Shown piece after piece: positions 1 to 7,434 of a stretch of DNA of 64,000 nt. Within the stretch, counting starts at the first letter, position 1, and each line of letters opens with the position of its first letter. Source of the DNA: Methylobacterium sp. E-005 (lineage in GTDB: Bacteria; Pseudomonadota; Alphaproteobacteria; Rhizobiales; Beijerinckiaceae); the NCBI RefSeq assembly GCF_022829725.1, contig NZ_JAKSYG010000027.1, forward strand, positions 1-64,000, written 5' to 3'. Made by a program: the position numbers and the translations under genes. The notes under the pieces are model-generated. The model saw only the letters and a program-made list of their open reading frames with translations, had not been told where the DNA came from and made no database searches.

Positions 1-209
1 TCGGCTACCAGCCACCCGCGCCGGAGGTCGTCCTCTGGCCAACCGAACCGAGCGGATCAGTGCCGTCCGCGCGCCCTGCCATCGTCAGCCGACCGACGAT
101 GCACTAACTTCGAACTCGGGCCACCGAATGGGGGCAGGCCATACACACCATCGAGTTCCAGGGTAGCCAGTGGCTCTTCAACGCGAAGCTGGCATTCTGG
201 CCGCTGCCT

Positions 210-1322
210 ATGGGAGCAACTGGAGCCAGAAGCCGTGTGAAGGCTCAGGTACATCCATACAAGGGACAGGCCGACATAACGCTGAACCCAACGCGCCTTT
301 TTGCCCACATGGCCCCCGAGGTTGTGGCCGGAGCCGTACCTGCCCTGAACGAATGGGATTTGCGATCATGGTCTGATCGCGCCGACGCGCTGCGAGGCTG
401 CACCCTCGACGGGTCGGACAACGTCATCCCCGAAGACCTGATCGGCGCGGCGATCCGTCTAGATTGGCCGAGGTTCTGCCAAGCCTACGCCCAGCGTGTC
501 GTCGACTGCATCTGCAGCGCCATCGGCACAGTTTACGATGTCGGCGCCGAGCGGGAGGATGGTCCAGACAAGTTCGAACACCTGTTGGACATGCCAACGC
601 CCGAGCGATGGAGCCTCCGGCAGACCGAGTTCTACCACGAATACGCGACCGACGACGCCGTGGAGGCGGTCCGACGCGTCGAACCCTATGCGTTGAGCCT
701 GAGCCGTGAGGTCGGGGTCCGCCGGTACCAGAAGCACGTTCTTGCCGAAACGGCCCGTCAGGACAACGCACGATCCTTGTCAATGAGTTTGGGCCGGAAG
801 GGGGCCTACCTGGTACTATACGCAAAGACGCTCGACCGCGTGCGCGCGGAGGTCCGCTACCAGATGACGCCCGCGACCATCGCTGGCCTGCGTTCGACCG
901 AATACGAAAAACGCCCGAACGGAATGGCGGAACTCCTACAGGACACCTCCTTGGAAGCCGCTCGGCGCATGGCGCGGTGGTTGGGTGAGTTTCATGCAAG
1001 CCTGCCGAAAGGGCGGCCGACCCGAGCTCAGCTTGTCGTATTCGTCAGCACCTTGTCGGCCATTTGTGGAACTGGCCCTCTCCTGACGCAGGTGCTGAAC
1101 CTTCTGCTGGCCCATGGGGGGATCATACGCACAGGGCACGTCGACATAGATCCGTTGGTTCCGCAGATGGTCCGGCGGCGACTGATCGTTCCGGTCCGAT
1201 CGGCGAGAACGCGGAACGTTCTCCACTATCGCCTTAGTCCCCACAACGCGGCCGTTGTGCGACTGATCCGAGCCCTAGATGAAGCCCAACCTGCGATGAC
1301 AGCAGAGCGCTTTCCGGCCTGA
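210..1322 (+). CDS. Hypothetical protein, 370 aa (possible Rep-like)
   Basis: I do not recognise this protein. The frame is open from just after an in-frame stop at 105-107. Upstream of the ATG at 210 it translates plausibly (it includes IHTIEFQGSQWLF) but has no ATG, GTG or TTG, so either the first ATG is the start or the 5' end is decayed. No signal peptide or membrane segment is visible. The segment at about residues 185-215 (LGRKGAYLVLYAKTLDRVRA then EVRY) is weakly reminiscent of the 'GRKG..LRVYDK...RVEVR' stretch of Rep_trans-type replication initiators, but I see no confirmed catalytic Tyr or HUH motif. Strong hairpins follow within 350 bp and the surroundings are a mobile island, which would suit a replication or mobilisation protein. 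That role is inference only. Confidence 0.6.
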   Translation: MGATGARSRVKAQVHPYKGQADITLNPTRLFAHMAPEVVAGAVPALNEWDLRSWSDRADALRGCTLDGSDNVIPEDLIGAAIRLDWPRFCQAYAQRVVDCICSAIGTVYDVGAEREDGPDKFEHLLDMPTPERWSLRQTEFYHEYATDDAVEAVRRVEPYALSLSREVGVRRYQKHVLAETARQDNARSLSMSLGRKGAYLVLYAKTLDRVRAEVRYQMTPATIAGLRSTEYEKRPNGMAELLQDTSLEAARRMARWLGEFHASLPKGRPTRAQLVVFVSTLSAICGTGPLLTQVLNLLLAHGGIIRTGHVDIDPLVPQMVRRRLIVPVRSARTRNVLHYRLSPHNAAVVRLIRALDEAQPAMTAERFPA

Positions 1323-1435
1323 AGGGCGATCGACGTTGGTACATCCTGCCACACGCTGATTGGTGAATGGGTGTAGTTGCCAGCGGCGCTCTGCAGCGGT
1401 GCATCCGCCCAAAATTGAATGTTCAATGCGAAAAA

Positions 1436-1474
1436 CCTTTCCGCGGCTTTCCGCTACATAGTATGGCGGAAAGG
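1436..1474. repeat. Inverted repeat CCTTTCCGC / GCGGAAAGG
   Basis: The 9-bp arms CCTTTCCGC (1436-1444) and GCGGAAAGG (1466-1474) are perfectly complementary. A second CTTTCCGC (1447-1454) can pair with the same right arm across an 11-nt loop. It lies about 110 bp downstream of the 370-aa gene. It may be a terminator, an operator or part of a replication or recombination site; the sequence alone does not decide. Confidence 0.6.
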
Positions 1475-1549
1475 CTAATGGCCAGGTGACAAGCCTTTTT
1501 GCGCCGGAAGTAGTCGGCCGTCCGTCTGAGCCAGCCAGTCGCTTGACCC

Positions 1550-1567
1550 AGTGCAACCGGTTTCACT
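1550..1567. repeat. 18-bp near-palindrome, copy 1
   Basis: AGTGCAACCGGTTTCACT is palindromic except for one position in each half and is centred on AACCGGTT. The exact reverse complement occurs at 4895-4912, just after the resolvase gene. The central CCGG flanked by AA/TT resembles binding sites of LacI-type regulators, but no dedicated regulator is nearby. Confidence 0.6.
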
Positions 1568-1622
1568 GCGCACGCGGTCATCCGATAGCTGACGAGTGAC
1601 TGCATGGGGTGGATATCTGCCA

Positions 1623-1657
1623 GTCCGCTTCCGCTCAAACATGCAGCGGAAGCGGAC
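1623..1657. repeat. Perfect 13-bp inverted repeat (hairpin)
   Basis: GTCCGCTTCCGCT (1623-1635) and AGCGGAAGCGGAC (1645-1657) form a perfect 13-bp stem with a 9-nt loop (CAAACATGC), 36 bp before the ISL3 left end. No T-tract follows on either strand, so it is not a typical terminator. Its TTCCGC core is shared with the hairpin at 1436-1474. Confidence 0.65.
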
Positions 1658-1692
1658 AGCCGAGGGTTCGTGTGTCAAAAGGCGTTGGAACG

Positions 1693-1718
1693 GGGTTCTT
1701 CCGCACTTTCGGTGCTGA
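1693..1718 (+). repeat. ISL3 left terminal inverted repeat
   Basis: This 26-bp end begins GGGTTCTTCCGCACTTTC and lies downstream of the transposase stop. It matches the reverse complement of 3355-3380 at 25 of 26 positions. Confidence 0.85.
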
Positions 1719-1754
1719 AGGTTTGGCATCCGATCAAGCTTTGCCGATCCCAGC

Positions 1755-3308
1755 TCATGCAGCATGCAAGACGCGTTGGCGCAGGAGATCGAAACCGGCG
1801 CGACCGTACATGCTCCGCTTGATCAGCTTGAGGCGGTTGACCTGCCCCTCGACGGGGCCGTTGCTCCAGGGCTCGACGATCGCGGCGCGCACGGCTGGCT
1901 CGTCCTGCCGGAGCCCGGTGACGAAGCCGACGAGATCGGTCGCGGCTGCAGCTTCCAGCCAGGGCGTCAGTCCGGTGGGATCGTTCTGACGCAGGAGGTC
2001 GGCGAAGGCGCGTATATCCTCGGCGGCCTGCTTCAGCTTCGGCGCGGCGCTGCAGAGCGCTTCGGTGAAGGCGCGATCCTCCCGAGACAGCGCGGTCGGG
2101 TCGGCGGTGAGCCAACGGGTGATGCGGCGCGTCGAGGGGACCCGGACGGACGGTGATCGCGCGGGCGCATCCTGCCTCCGTCGTGAGGCCCAGCGCCGGA
2201 CGATGTCGTAGCTGCCGATGAAGCCCTGCGCGTGCAACTCGCGGTGGAGGACGGTGGCGCTGTGCTGGCCCTCCCGCCAGCGTGCCTCGACGAAGGGGAG
2301 ATGGCGATCGAGCAGGCTCGAACCCGGTGCACGGCGGTAGGGCATGAACCGGCCCGCCCGCACCCAGCGGCGCACGGCGTTGCGAGATGCGCCGAGACGG
2401 CGAGCGATCTCCTTGGTCGGCAGACCTTCGCCGTGAAGGCACAGGGCCGCCTCGCAGCGGTCGCGTCGCCGGCTGCTCACGTTCGTTGGCACTGTCTTCG
2501 CCAGATCGGGGGAGCCGGCGGGGTCGTGCACGGCACGGTGCGCCACGTCTCGGATCTCGAACTGGTGCCGCTCGACGATGCCGCACAGGGCCTCGGAAGC
2601 GTTGACGAGCAGGTGCCAGCGATCCGCGACCTGCGTCGCCGTCGGTGCTCCCGTGCGAGCGGCCTCGGCGTAGGGTCCCGAACGGTCACGGCTGACGACG
2701 GTCACGCTCGGATGGGCGGTGAGCCAGTCCCGCACCGGTGCCGACGAGCGGCCGGGCAACAGATCGATGACGCGCCGCCGCTCCAGGTCGGACACGATGG
2801 TGCCGTAGGACCGGCCGCGCCGCCACGCCCAATCGTCGATGCCGATGACCCGCGGCGGCGGAGACGGTCCGGTCCCGCGACGACGGATCAGGCGCAGGAC
2901 GGTGTCGCCGCTGACAGGCATGGCCAGCCGCCGCGACAACCTTGCGCCGGCCTCACCACCCAGCACCATGCCGATGTCGGTCTGCGCCGCGGCCAACCGG
3001 TCGCTGCGGCGCGCCTTGCGCGCACCCAGCCCCGGCAGGCGTTCGGCGAAGATCCGCCCCGGGCAATGGCCGCAGCGGAAGCGGCGCACCTGCACCCGCC
3101 ACGTCACCGACCGGTCCTGCCAGGGCAGGTCGTCGAACGTCCGCCAATACCTGCTGTGCACCCGCACTGACGCCCGCCCGCAGACCCGACAGCAGGCTTG
3201 GGCTGCCGTGGTTCGGGCGGTGATCAGCAACCCGGACGTGTCCAGCGTCAGATCATCGACGTGCAGGCCGTCCGGGACCGACGGCAACGACGGGTTCGAG
3301 ATCGGCAT
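1755..3308 (-). CDS. ISL3-family transposase, 517 aa
   Basis: This is the transposase of the surrounding IS and cuts and joins element ends through a DDE catalytic domain. The N-terminus has the family's paired-Cys zinc-finger pattern (CCRVCG near residues 39-44, CGHC near 79-82). A helix-turn-helix-like segment (KEIARRLGASRNAVRRWVR) sits mid-protein. Candidate catalytic acids are Asp158 in VIGIDDWAW, Asp208 in VVSRDRSGPY, and the late Glu in WSNGPVEGQVNRLKLIKRSM, which is the ISL3 signature. The length is normal for the family and I see no frameshift. Its start at 3308 lies about 50 bp inside the right terminal repeat, as expected for a single-gene IS. Confidence 0.93.
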   Translation of the reverse strand: MPISNPSLPSVPDGLHVDDLTLDTSGLLITARTTAAQACCRVCGRASVRVHSRYWRTFDDLPWQDRSVTWRVQVRRFRCGHCPGRIFAERLPGLGARKARRSDRLAAAQTDIGMVLGGEAGARLSRRLAMPVSGDTVLRLIRRRGTGPSPPPRVIGIDDWAWRRGRSYGTIVSDLERRRVIDLLPGRSSAPVRDWLTAHPSVTVVSRDRSGPYAEAARTGAPTATQVADRWHLLVNASEALCGIVERHQFEIRDVAHRAVHDPAGSPDLAKTVPTNVSSRRRDRCEAALCLHGEGLPTKEIARRLGASRNAVRRWVRAGRFMPYRRAPGSSLLDRHLPFVEARWREGQHSATVLHRELHAQGFIGSYDIVRRWASRRRQDAPARSPSVRVPSTRRITRWLTADPTALSREDRAFTEALCSAAPKLKQAAEDIRAFADLLRQNDPTGLTPWLEAAAATDLVGFVTGLRQDEPAVRAAIVEPWSNGPVEGQVNRLKLIKRSMYGRAGFDLLRQRVLHAA

Positions 3309-3354
3309 CGCACTGCCCTCGGGCCAACATGCGAATCAACGTCCAAACCACCGC

Positions 3355-3380
3355 TCAGCACCAAAAGTGCGGAAGAACCC
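3355..3380 (-). repeat. ISL3 right terminal inverted repeat
   Basis: This 26-bp end lies upstream of the transposase start and has one mismatch to the left end. The next base outside belongs to the hsdS remnant. Confidence 0.85.
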
Positions 3381-3395
3381 TTATTCCACGCCTAA

Positions 3396-3827
3396 TCACA
3401 GCGGATGAGCTTATCCTCAAAAATCGAGCCCAACTATGTTAGGTTTTATCTCAATTCAGATGCTGGACGACGCGATCTTACCAAAAATACGAAGTGGGCT
3501 GTCAATCAGGCGAGTATAAACCAGAGGGATGTACTTGATGCAGAAATTCCGTGCCCTCCTCTCTCTGAGCAACGTGCGACGCTTCGCATGATCTTGAATT
3601 CACTTGAATGGATCGAACGTCTCGCGTCTGAGGCAACCAGCGCCAGCAAGCTGATCGACCGTCTCGATCAGGCCATCCTCTCGAAGACGTTCCGCGGCGA
3701 GCTTGTACCGCAGGATCCGAATGATGAACCGGCGAGCGTGCTGCTGGAGCGGATCAAAGCCAAGAGAGTAGGATCTCCGCAACATCGAAGAGGCCGTGGG
3801 CGCCCACGCCTCTCAACGGTGGCCTGA
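3396..3827 (+). pseudogene. hsdS: Type I restriction specificity subunit (HsdS), C-terminal remnant
   Basis: HsdS is the DNA-recognition subunit of type I restriction-modification enzymes. Only about the last 140 residues remain. PCPPLSEQRATL is the conserved 'PLxEQ' that opens the second long helix. LIDRLDQAILSKTFRGELVP followed by DPNDEPASVLLERIKAKR is the standard HsdS C-terminus. Both target-recognition domains and the first helix are absent, and the upstream border is the ISL3 end at 3380 with an in-frame stop at 3393-3395. The last residues (GSPQHRRGRGRPRLSTVA) look like read-through into foreign sequence. No hsdM or hsdR is in the window, so the gene is dead here. Confidence 0.85.
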
Positions 3828-4139
3828 CAGCGGTAGAGACTTTTCCATGAGAAGAATACCCAGTTCGCATGTAAGAGGGTGATATCGAAGTCATTCATGG
3901 TGACGGTGTACCCGTGGTCGTGATGAGTCCGCTGCTGGAGGCCGCCGTAGCTGAACGCTGCCCGAGTTACCCGATGTTTCTGCGCAAGCCGTTCAAAATT
4001 TTCTATGTCATCGATATTATTGCAGATTTGCTCGATACTAGAGATGAACACGAAAAATCAATCAATGTTCAAAAACATTCGACGCGGTCTTTCTGCACGG
4101 ACGCAATGTGAGGATATGCGACTGACACATATGTCAAAC
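3828..4139. other. Non-coding stretch between hsdS remnant and res site
   Basis: I find no supported gene. The stretch has lower GC than its surroundings, with AT-rich patches near 4000-4090. Short open frames on both strands lack recognisable domains and ribosome-binding sites. It is probably scar DNA between mobile remnants. Confidence 0.5.
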
Positions 4140-4252
4140 TGTCCGCTGGGGTATACCCGTACGGACATCGGGGAAGGCGTGCGGAACCGCGTCCGATAGG
4201 GTTGCGTTCGGCTTTCGGACATGCGTTTATGCGGACGGCAACTCAACGGACA
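4140..4252 (+). promoter_or_regulatory. res-like site of a Tn3-type serine resolvase (three dyads)
   Basis: Three dyads bounded by TGTCCG/CGGACA hexamers precede the resolvase. Site I (4140-4167, 28 bp) reads TGTCCG at the left, CGGACA at the right and has a central GGTATACC with TA at the exact centre, the expected crossover dinucleotide. Site II (4190-4221) has CGTCCG and CGGACA ends. Site III (about 4228-4252) has a degenerate left end and CGGACA at the right. Spacers are 22 bp and 6 bp. Tn3/gamma-delta res is 28, 34 and 25 bp with spacers of 22 and 5 bp, so the geometry matches closely. Confidence 0.75.
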
Positions 4253-4262
4253 CGCATCCCTC

Positions 4263-4895
4263 ATGCAGACAGTCCTTTACGCCCGGGTTTCGACCGCGGA
4301 TCAGACCATCGCCCATCAACGCAAGCAGGCGGAGGCGGCAGGGTTCAGGATCGATGCGGTGGTGGCGGATGAGGGGGTGTCGGGGGTGTCCACTGTCCTG
4401 GCGGAGCGACCACAAGGCCGACGGCTCTTCGACATGCTGCGGGCCGGTGATGTCCTGGTGGTGCGGTGGGTGGACCGGCTCGGCCGCAACTATCAGGACG
4501 TGACAGAAACCATCCGCGAGTTCATGCGCCGCGGCGTCATCGTGCGGACCGTCATCAACGCCATGACCTTCGACGGGGCGACCAGTGACCCTGTGCGGAT
4601 GGCGGTGCGGGACGCGCTGATCGGCTTCATGGCCGCGACCGCCCAGGCCCAGGCGGAGGCCACCAAGGAAGCCCAGCGCGCCGGTATCGACCACGCCAAG
4701 GGACGAGAGGACGCCTATCTCGGCCGGAAGCCGTCCTACAGCGCCGGGCAGCTCGCCGACGTGGTCGCCGGCCTCGATCGGGGCGACGCGGTCGCGGCCA
4801 TCGCCAAGGCCACGGGGCTCAGCCGGCAGACCGTCTACCGTGTCCGCGACAACCGGGTGGAGGCGGAGGCCGCCCTTGCCCGATGGGCCGCCTGA
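4263..4895 (+). CDS. Serine recombinase (resolvase/invertase), 210 aa
   Basis: This is a small serine recombinase that cuts, rotates and rejoins DNA at paired res sites, typically resolving transposon cointegrates. The N-terminus MQTVLYARVSTADQTIAHQR carries the catalytic Ser10 in YARVST. RWVDRLGRNYQDV is the conserved 'xDRLxRx' arginine segment, and the region around MAATAQAQAEATKEAQRAGI is the E helix. The C-terminal 45 residues form a helix-turn-helix (GDAVAAIAKATGLSRQTVYRV). The ATG at 4263 is chosen because homology starts there and it lies 10 bp after the res-like site. No Tn3 transposase or 38-bp ends are in the window, so it is an orphan or has lost its transposon. Resolvases usually autorepress from res. 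Confidence 0.9.
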   Translation: MQTVLYARVSTADQTIAHQRKQAEAAGFRIDAVVADEGVSGVSTVLAERPQGRRLFDMLRAGDVLVVRWVDRLGRNYQDVTETIREFMRRGVIVRTVINAMTFDGATSDPVRMAVRDALIGFMAATAQAQAEATKEAQRAGIDHAKGREDAYLGRKPSYSAGQLADVVAGLDRGDAVAAIAKATGLSRQTVYRVRDNRVEAEAALARWAA

Positions 4896-4912
4896 GTGAA
4901 ACCGGTTGCACT
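4895..4912. repeat. 18-bp near-palindrome, copy 2 (inverted)
   Basis: AGTGAAACCGGTTGCACT is the exact reverse complement of 1550-1567 and begins on the last base of the resolvase stop codon. A wider CTGAGTG...CACTCAG hairpin encloses it, so it could also act in transcription termination. The two inverted copies enclose 3.3 kb holding the IS, the hsdS remnant and the resolvase. Confidence 0.6.
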
Positions 4913-5132
4913 CACTCAGCAATGGTGTGGACTGCTTCGACTTCCGCCCCGGCACTCCCGAGGAGGCTTGGCAAGCCGCCTCCGATCTGCGGCCCGGCTC
5001 GTCCGACTGCGTGACGGGATCTGCCTGTGGGTGCAGTGATCGTCGCCGCGGCGTTAGGCAGCGGTTCGCTTGACACCCTGACAGCGATGAACCTTATTCG
5101 CCCGAGCAACCGCCGTGGGACAACGGACAGCC

Positions 5133-5957
5133 ATGCCGCTCGCCCCGCTACCCAAATACGGGAGGCCACCAGTCACGGAGGTGGTCTGCGGCGTCTACTT
5201 CCAGTCCCTCGACGACCTGCAGGTCGCCCATGTCGGTGCCCTTTGGGAGCGTCTAAGACGGGACTTCCCCCGCACGGAGACGCTGCCGCCCCTGCCGCCC
5301 GCTATCGTCGCGAACGGGTTGGCGGACTTCCAGATCCAGTTCCAGTTCGGTCCGATTGAGGCGAGCCCTTTCCCGCGCGTCTGGTTCGTGTCCGCCGACG
5401 ACGCCACCCTGGTGCAGCTGCAGCGCGACCGGCTCATCATCAACTGGCGGCGCCGTGCCGAGGACAGCCCGTATCCCAGCTACGACGCGATCGTCGCCAG
5501 GCTGCGCAACGTCCTCGGGCTACTGGTCGGCTTCCTCGAAGAGCAGTCCCTCAGGACGCCGGACCTCGTCGGCGTGGAGCTGGCCTACGTCAACGCCCTC
5601 CAGTTCGGCCGCGACCTCGACGGCCCGGCGGACATCGGATCGGTCGTCCCGTTCCTCGCTTGGCGCCCCCCGGCAGGCTCCCTCGACCGCCTGGCGCTGT
5701 CTGGGCTCAGCTGGAACGCACAGCTCGACCTCGCGGACGGCGAGGGGAACCTCCATATCGGGCTCAACACAACCCAGCGCCCCAGCGACGGGCAGGGGCT
5801 AGTCCGCCTGGATCTGCTCGCGCGCAAATTCTCGCCGGCACTGGAAACTCATGCTATATGGAACTGGTTCGACCTCGCGCACGCTTCCATCGTGACAACC
5901 TTCTCGGACATCACAAGCCGGGACGTGCAGAACAAGGTCTGGGAGAGGCACACATGA
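5133..5957 (+). CDS. TIGR04255 family protein, 274 aa
   Basis: It resembles the TIGR04255 family of unknown function, often found in accessory regions. Supporting segments are the N-terminal PLPKYGRPPVTEVVCGVYFQ, the middle WFVSADDATLVQLQRDRLII before NWRR, VELAYVN, and the C-terminal motif around SIVTTFSDITSRDVQNKVWE. The size suits the family. An ATG at 5115 would add six residues; the ATG at 5133 is preferred because family similarity starts at PLAPLPKYGRPP. No signal peptide or membrane helix is seen. The stop overlaps the ATG of the next gene (ATGA at 5954-5957), so the two are translationally coupled. Function is unknown; context suggests one component of a multi-gene module reaching to 8207. 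Confidence 0.75.
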   Translation: MPLAPLPKYGRPPVTEVVCGVYFQSLDDLQVAHVGALWERLRRDFPRTETLPPLPPAIVANGLADFQIQFQFGPIEASPFPRVWFVSADDATLVQLQRDRLIINWRRRAEDSPYPSYDAIVARLRNVLGLLVGFLEEQSLRTPDLVGVELAYVNALQFGRDLDGPADIGSVVPFLAWRPPAGSLDRLALSGLSWNAQLDLADGEGNLHIGLNTTQRPSDGQGLVRLDLLARKFSPALETHAIWNWFDLAHASIVTTFSDITSRDVQNKVWERHT

Positions 5958-6403
5958 ATTTCGCCCGAGCGAGCTTCGCGGACGCGATGCCCGTCATGTC
6001 CACGGGCACGCCGTTCGAACTGTATTCGGACCTCGATTTGACCGCCGACGGCGCGTCCGAGCGGCAGCGCCGCGCGCATCTCCTCGATGCGATCAGGCAA
6101 TTGCCGGCCTACGCGGACGCCTTGGGATACCCGAAGGTGAAGCCGATGACCGTCCGCCTGGCACAGGACTTCGTCCTACGCCTCCCGCACAACCGTGCGC
6201 TGCCCAAGGTTGCCGTCGACGACGAGGGCGATATCCTGATGCGGTGGTCCGGCCTGACCGGCCGTTGCGCGTTGACCTTCGAGGGGTCCGTGCTGCACAT
6301 GACGGTTAACCCCGGCGCCACCTCGCAGCACGTCGAGCCCACCATCTACAATGGCGGACATATCCCCCCCGGGCTCCTCCTCCACATCCCCACCCGCGGC
6401 TGA
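5954..6403 (+). CDS. Hypothetical protein coupled to TIGR04255 gene, 149 aa
   Basis: I do not recognise a named family. The protein is soluble, with a helical N-terminal half and a C-terminal half that reads as beta strands (PKVAVDDEGDILMRWSG, CALTFEGSVLHMTV). It ends with a glycine-rich turn before GHIPPGLLLHIP. Small proteins of this layout, in which an 'acidic-GEI-W' strand precedes 'IP..LL', are in my recollection common partners directly after TIGR04255 genes, but I cannot verify that here. The frame stays open well upstream (to at least 5660), but the ATG at 5954 overlapping the previous stop is the natural start. The last 53 bp overlap the next gene, an unusually long overlap that argues for coordinated expression. 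Confidence 0.7.
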   Translation: MNFARASFADAMPVMSTGTPFELYSDLDLTADGASERQRRAHLLDAIRQLPAYADALGYPKVKPMTVRLAQDFVLRLPHNRALPKVAVDDEGDILMRWSGLTGRCALTFEGSVLHMTVNPGATSQHVEPTIYNGGHIPPGLLLHIPTRG

Positions 6404-6896
6404 CGACAAACCGCCGGTCCCTGTGCCGGCGGTGCGCACCATCGAAGACGCCGACACCGTTTCCCGGCACGTCTACGCGCCCCGCATGCTCGGGGCGGCC
6501 GACGAGTTCGTATGGCACGAGATCTTCCAGTTCCCCAGCGACCGCGGCATGGCCGAGAGCGTCGCCGTCCGCAACGTAGTGCCCGCAGACGCAGACGTGC
6601 ATCGGCTAGGGTGCGAGAAGCAGGACAAGGATCGCGAGCGCGAGCGTGCGAAGGGACGGACTGGCCCGACCTACCGCGGATGCACCGACGCGCTCGCCGG
6701 AGGGATCCGTACGCAGTCATCGACCAGGGGACACGGCTTCTCCGTCACCCATGAGCCAGCCGAAGGCGACTGGCACGGCCACGTCACCGTCCTCCTCGCC
6801 GCGGGCTGCAGCAAGCTCAGCAAGTCGGACAAGGACGACGTCCGTGAGCTGATGGCGGGAGTATTTGGACCCCTAAAACCGCACGCCTGTCCGTAA
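6351..6896 (+). CDS. Hypothetical protein, 181 aa
   Basis: No family is recognised. The N-terminal 30 residues are Pro/Ser-rich and probably unstructured. A central segment (YAPRMLGAADEFVWHEIFQF) is followed by a charged stretch (KQDKDRERERAKGRTG), and the C-terminal third contains GFSVTHEPAEGDWHGHVTVL and a Lys/Asp-rich helix (SKLSKSDKDDVREL). The His-rich HEPAEGDWHGH could be an active or metal site, but I know of no matching motif. It overlaps the preceding gene by 53 bp and is followed by a 94-bp gap before the Panacea-like gene. A later ATG would shorten the overlap, so the start is uncertain. Confidence 0.6.
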   Translation: MADISPPGSSSTSPPAADDKPPVPVPAVRTIEDADTVSRHVYAPRMLGAADEFVWHEIFQFPSDRGMAESVAVRNVVPADADVHRLGCEKQDKDRERERAKGRTGPTYRGCTDALAGGIRTQSSTRGHGFSVTHEPAEGDWHGHVTVLLAAGCSKLSKSDKDDVRELMAGVFGPLKPHACP

Positions 6897-6990
6897 AAGG
6901 CCACGCTTTGTTCATTGCCGCGCCATAGGCTACCCTCGGCTGGTAGGCTGGCGCCCAGGACCTGCCCCCGCGCTGGCGCGACGAGAGGCC

Positions 6991-7434
6991 ATGACCCGAC
7001 GCGATCTGCTCCTGTCCATTCTAGCTGCAGCCAACGGGCAACCGTACGAGCCGGTGCAGGTCCAGAAGGCGACGTTTCTCGTGCTTACGAACCTGCCCTG
7101 GCTGCTGGACGAGGGGCCGGCCTTCGCGTTCGAGCCTTACGATTACGGTCCCTTCGATAGGGCCGTCTACGCCGAAGCCGAGCAACTTGCGCGCGACGGC
7201 CTTGCCGTCGTCCGTCCATCTGCGTCCGGCCGCTGGAAGACCTATGCCGCCAGCGAGATGGGGGTCGCCCGCGGCCGCGAGGTCCTTAACGGCCTCGCCC
7301 CGCAGTTCGCCCGGTACATCGACGACATCGCGCGCTGGGTCCGCGCGCAGGAGTTCGGCAACCTCGTCCGCTCGATCTACGTGGCCTATCCAAGCATGAG
7401 GGCCAACAGCGTGTTCGTGGACCACGGCCATTGA
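6991..7434 (+). CDS. Panacea/SocA-like (DUF4065-type) protein, 147 aa
   Basis: The layout fits the Panacea/SocA-like fold. An N-terminal helix is followed by VQVQKATFLVLTNLP, comparable to the family's 'KLQKLLYL', then by FEPYDYGPFDRAVYAEAEQL, comparable to 'a.pyGPv...ly..l', and a winged-helix-like tail. In other systems Panacea domains serve as antitoxins for diverse toxins, and SocA is an adaptor for proteolysis by ClpXP. Either role would suit a neighbour that is a predicted peptidase. The stop overlaps the TTG start of that gene by 4 bp (7431-7434), so they are coupled. Family assignment rests on motif spacing only. Confidence 0.6.
   Translation: MTRRDLLLSILAAANGQPYEPVQVQKATFLVLTNLPWLLDEGPAFAFEPYDYGPFDRAVYAEAEQLARDGLAVVRPSASGRWKTYAASEMGVARGREVLNGLAPQFARYIDDIARWVRAQEFGNLVRSIYVAYPSMRANSVFVDHGH

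Larger units (their letters stand above)
1323..1692. other. Non-coding stretch with hairpins and an 18-bp near-palindrome
   Basis: No convincing gene is present; open frames on both strands lack family resemblance and start signals. The stretch holds two strong inverted repeats (1436-1474 and 1623-1657) and one copy of an 18-bp near-palindrome (1550-1567), each listed separately. It ends at the left terminal repeat of the ISL3 element at 1693. Confidence 0.6.
1693..3380 (-). mobile_element. ISL3-family insertion sequence, 1688 bp
   Basis: One transposase gene on the minus strand is bounded by 26-bp terminal inverted repeats (1693-1718 and 3355-3380) that differ at one position. Each end begins GGGTTCTTCCGCACTTT, like other ISL3 termini. 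The transposase is full length, so the element may be active. ISL3 elements usually duplicate 8 bp of target. Here the flanks (TTGGAACG before 1693, TTATTCCA after 3380) do not match, which points to a rearrangement or adjacent deletion after insertion. The right end abuts a headless hsdS gene. Confidence 0.85.

Noticed and set aside
1685..3388. 8-bp target-site duplication around the ISL3 element
   Set aside because: The flanking octamers TTGGAACG and TTATTCCA differ, so no duplication can be claimed.
3668..4051. 127-aa minus-strand open frame across the hsdS remnant and adjacent gap
   Set aside because: It runs antisense through the recognised hsdS C-terminus and has no family resemblance or ribosome-binding site.
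4221..4262. Earlier ATG (4221) as resolvase start
   Set aside because: The added 14 residues are non-homologous and would place the start inside site II/III of the res-like region.
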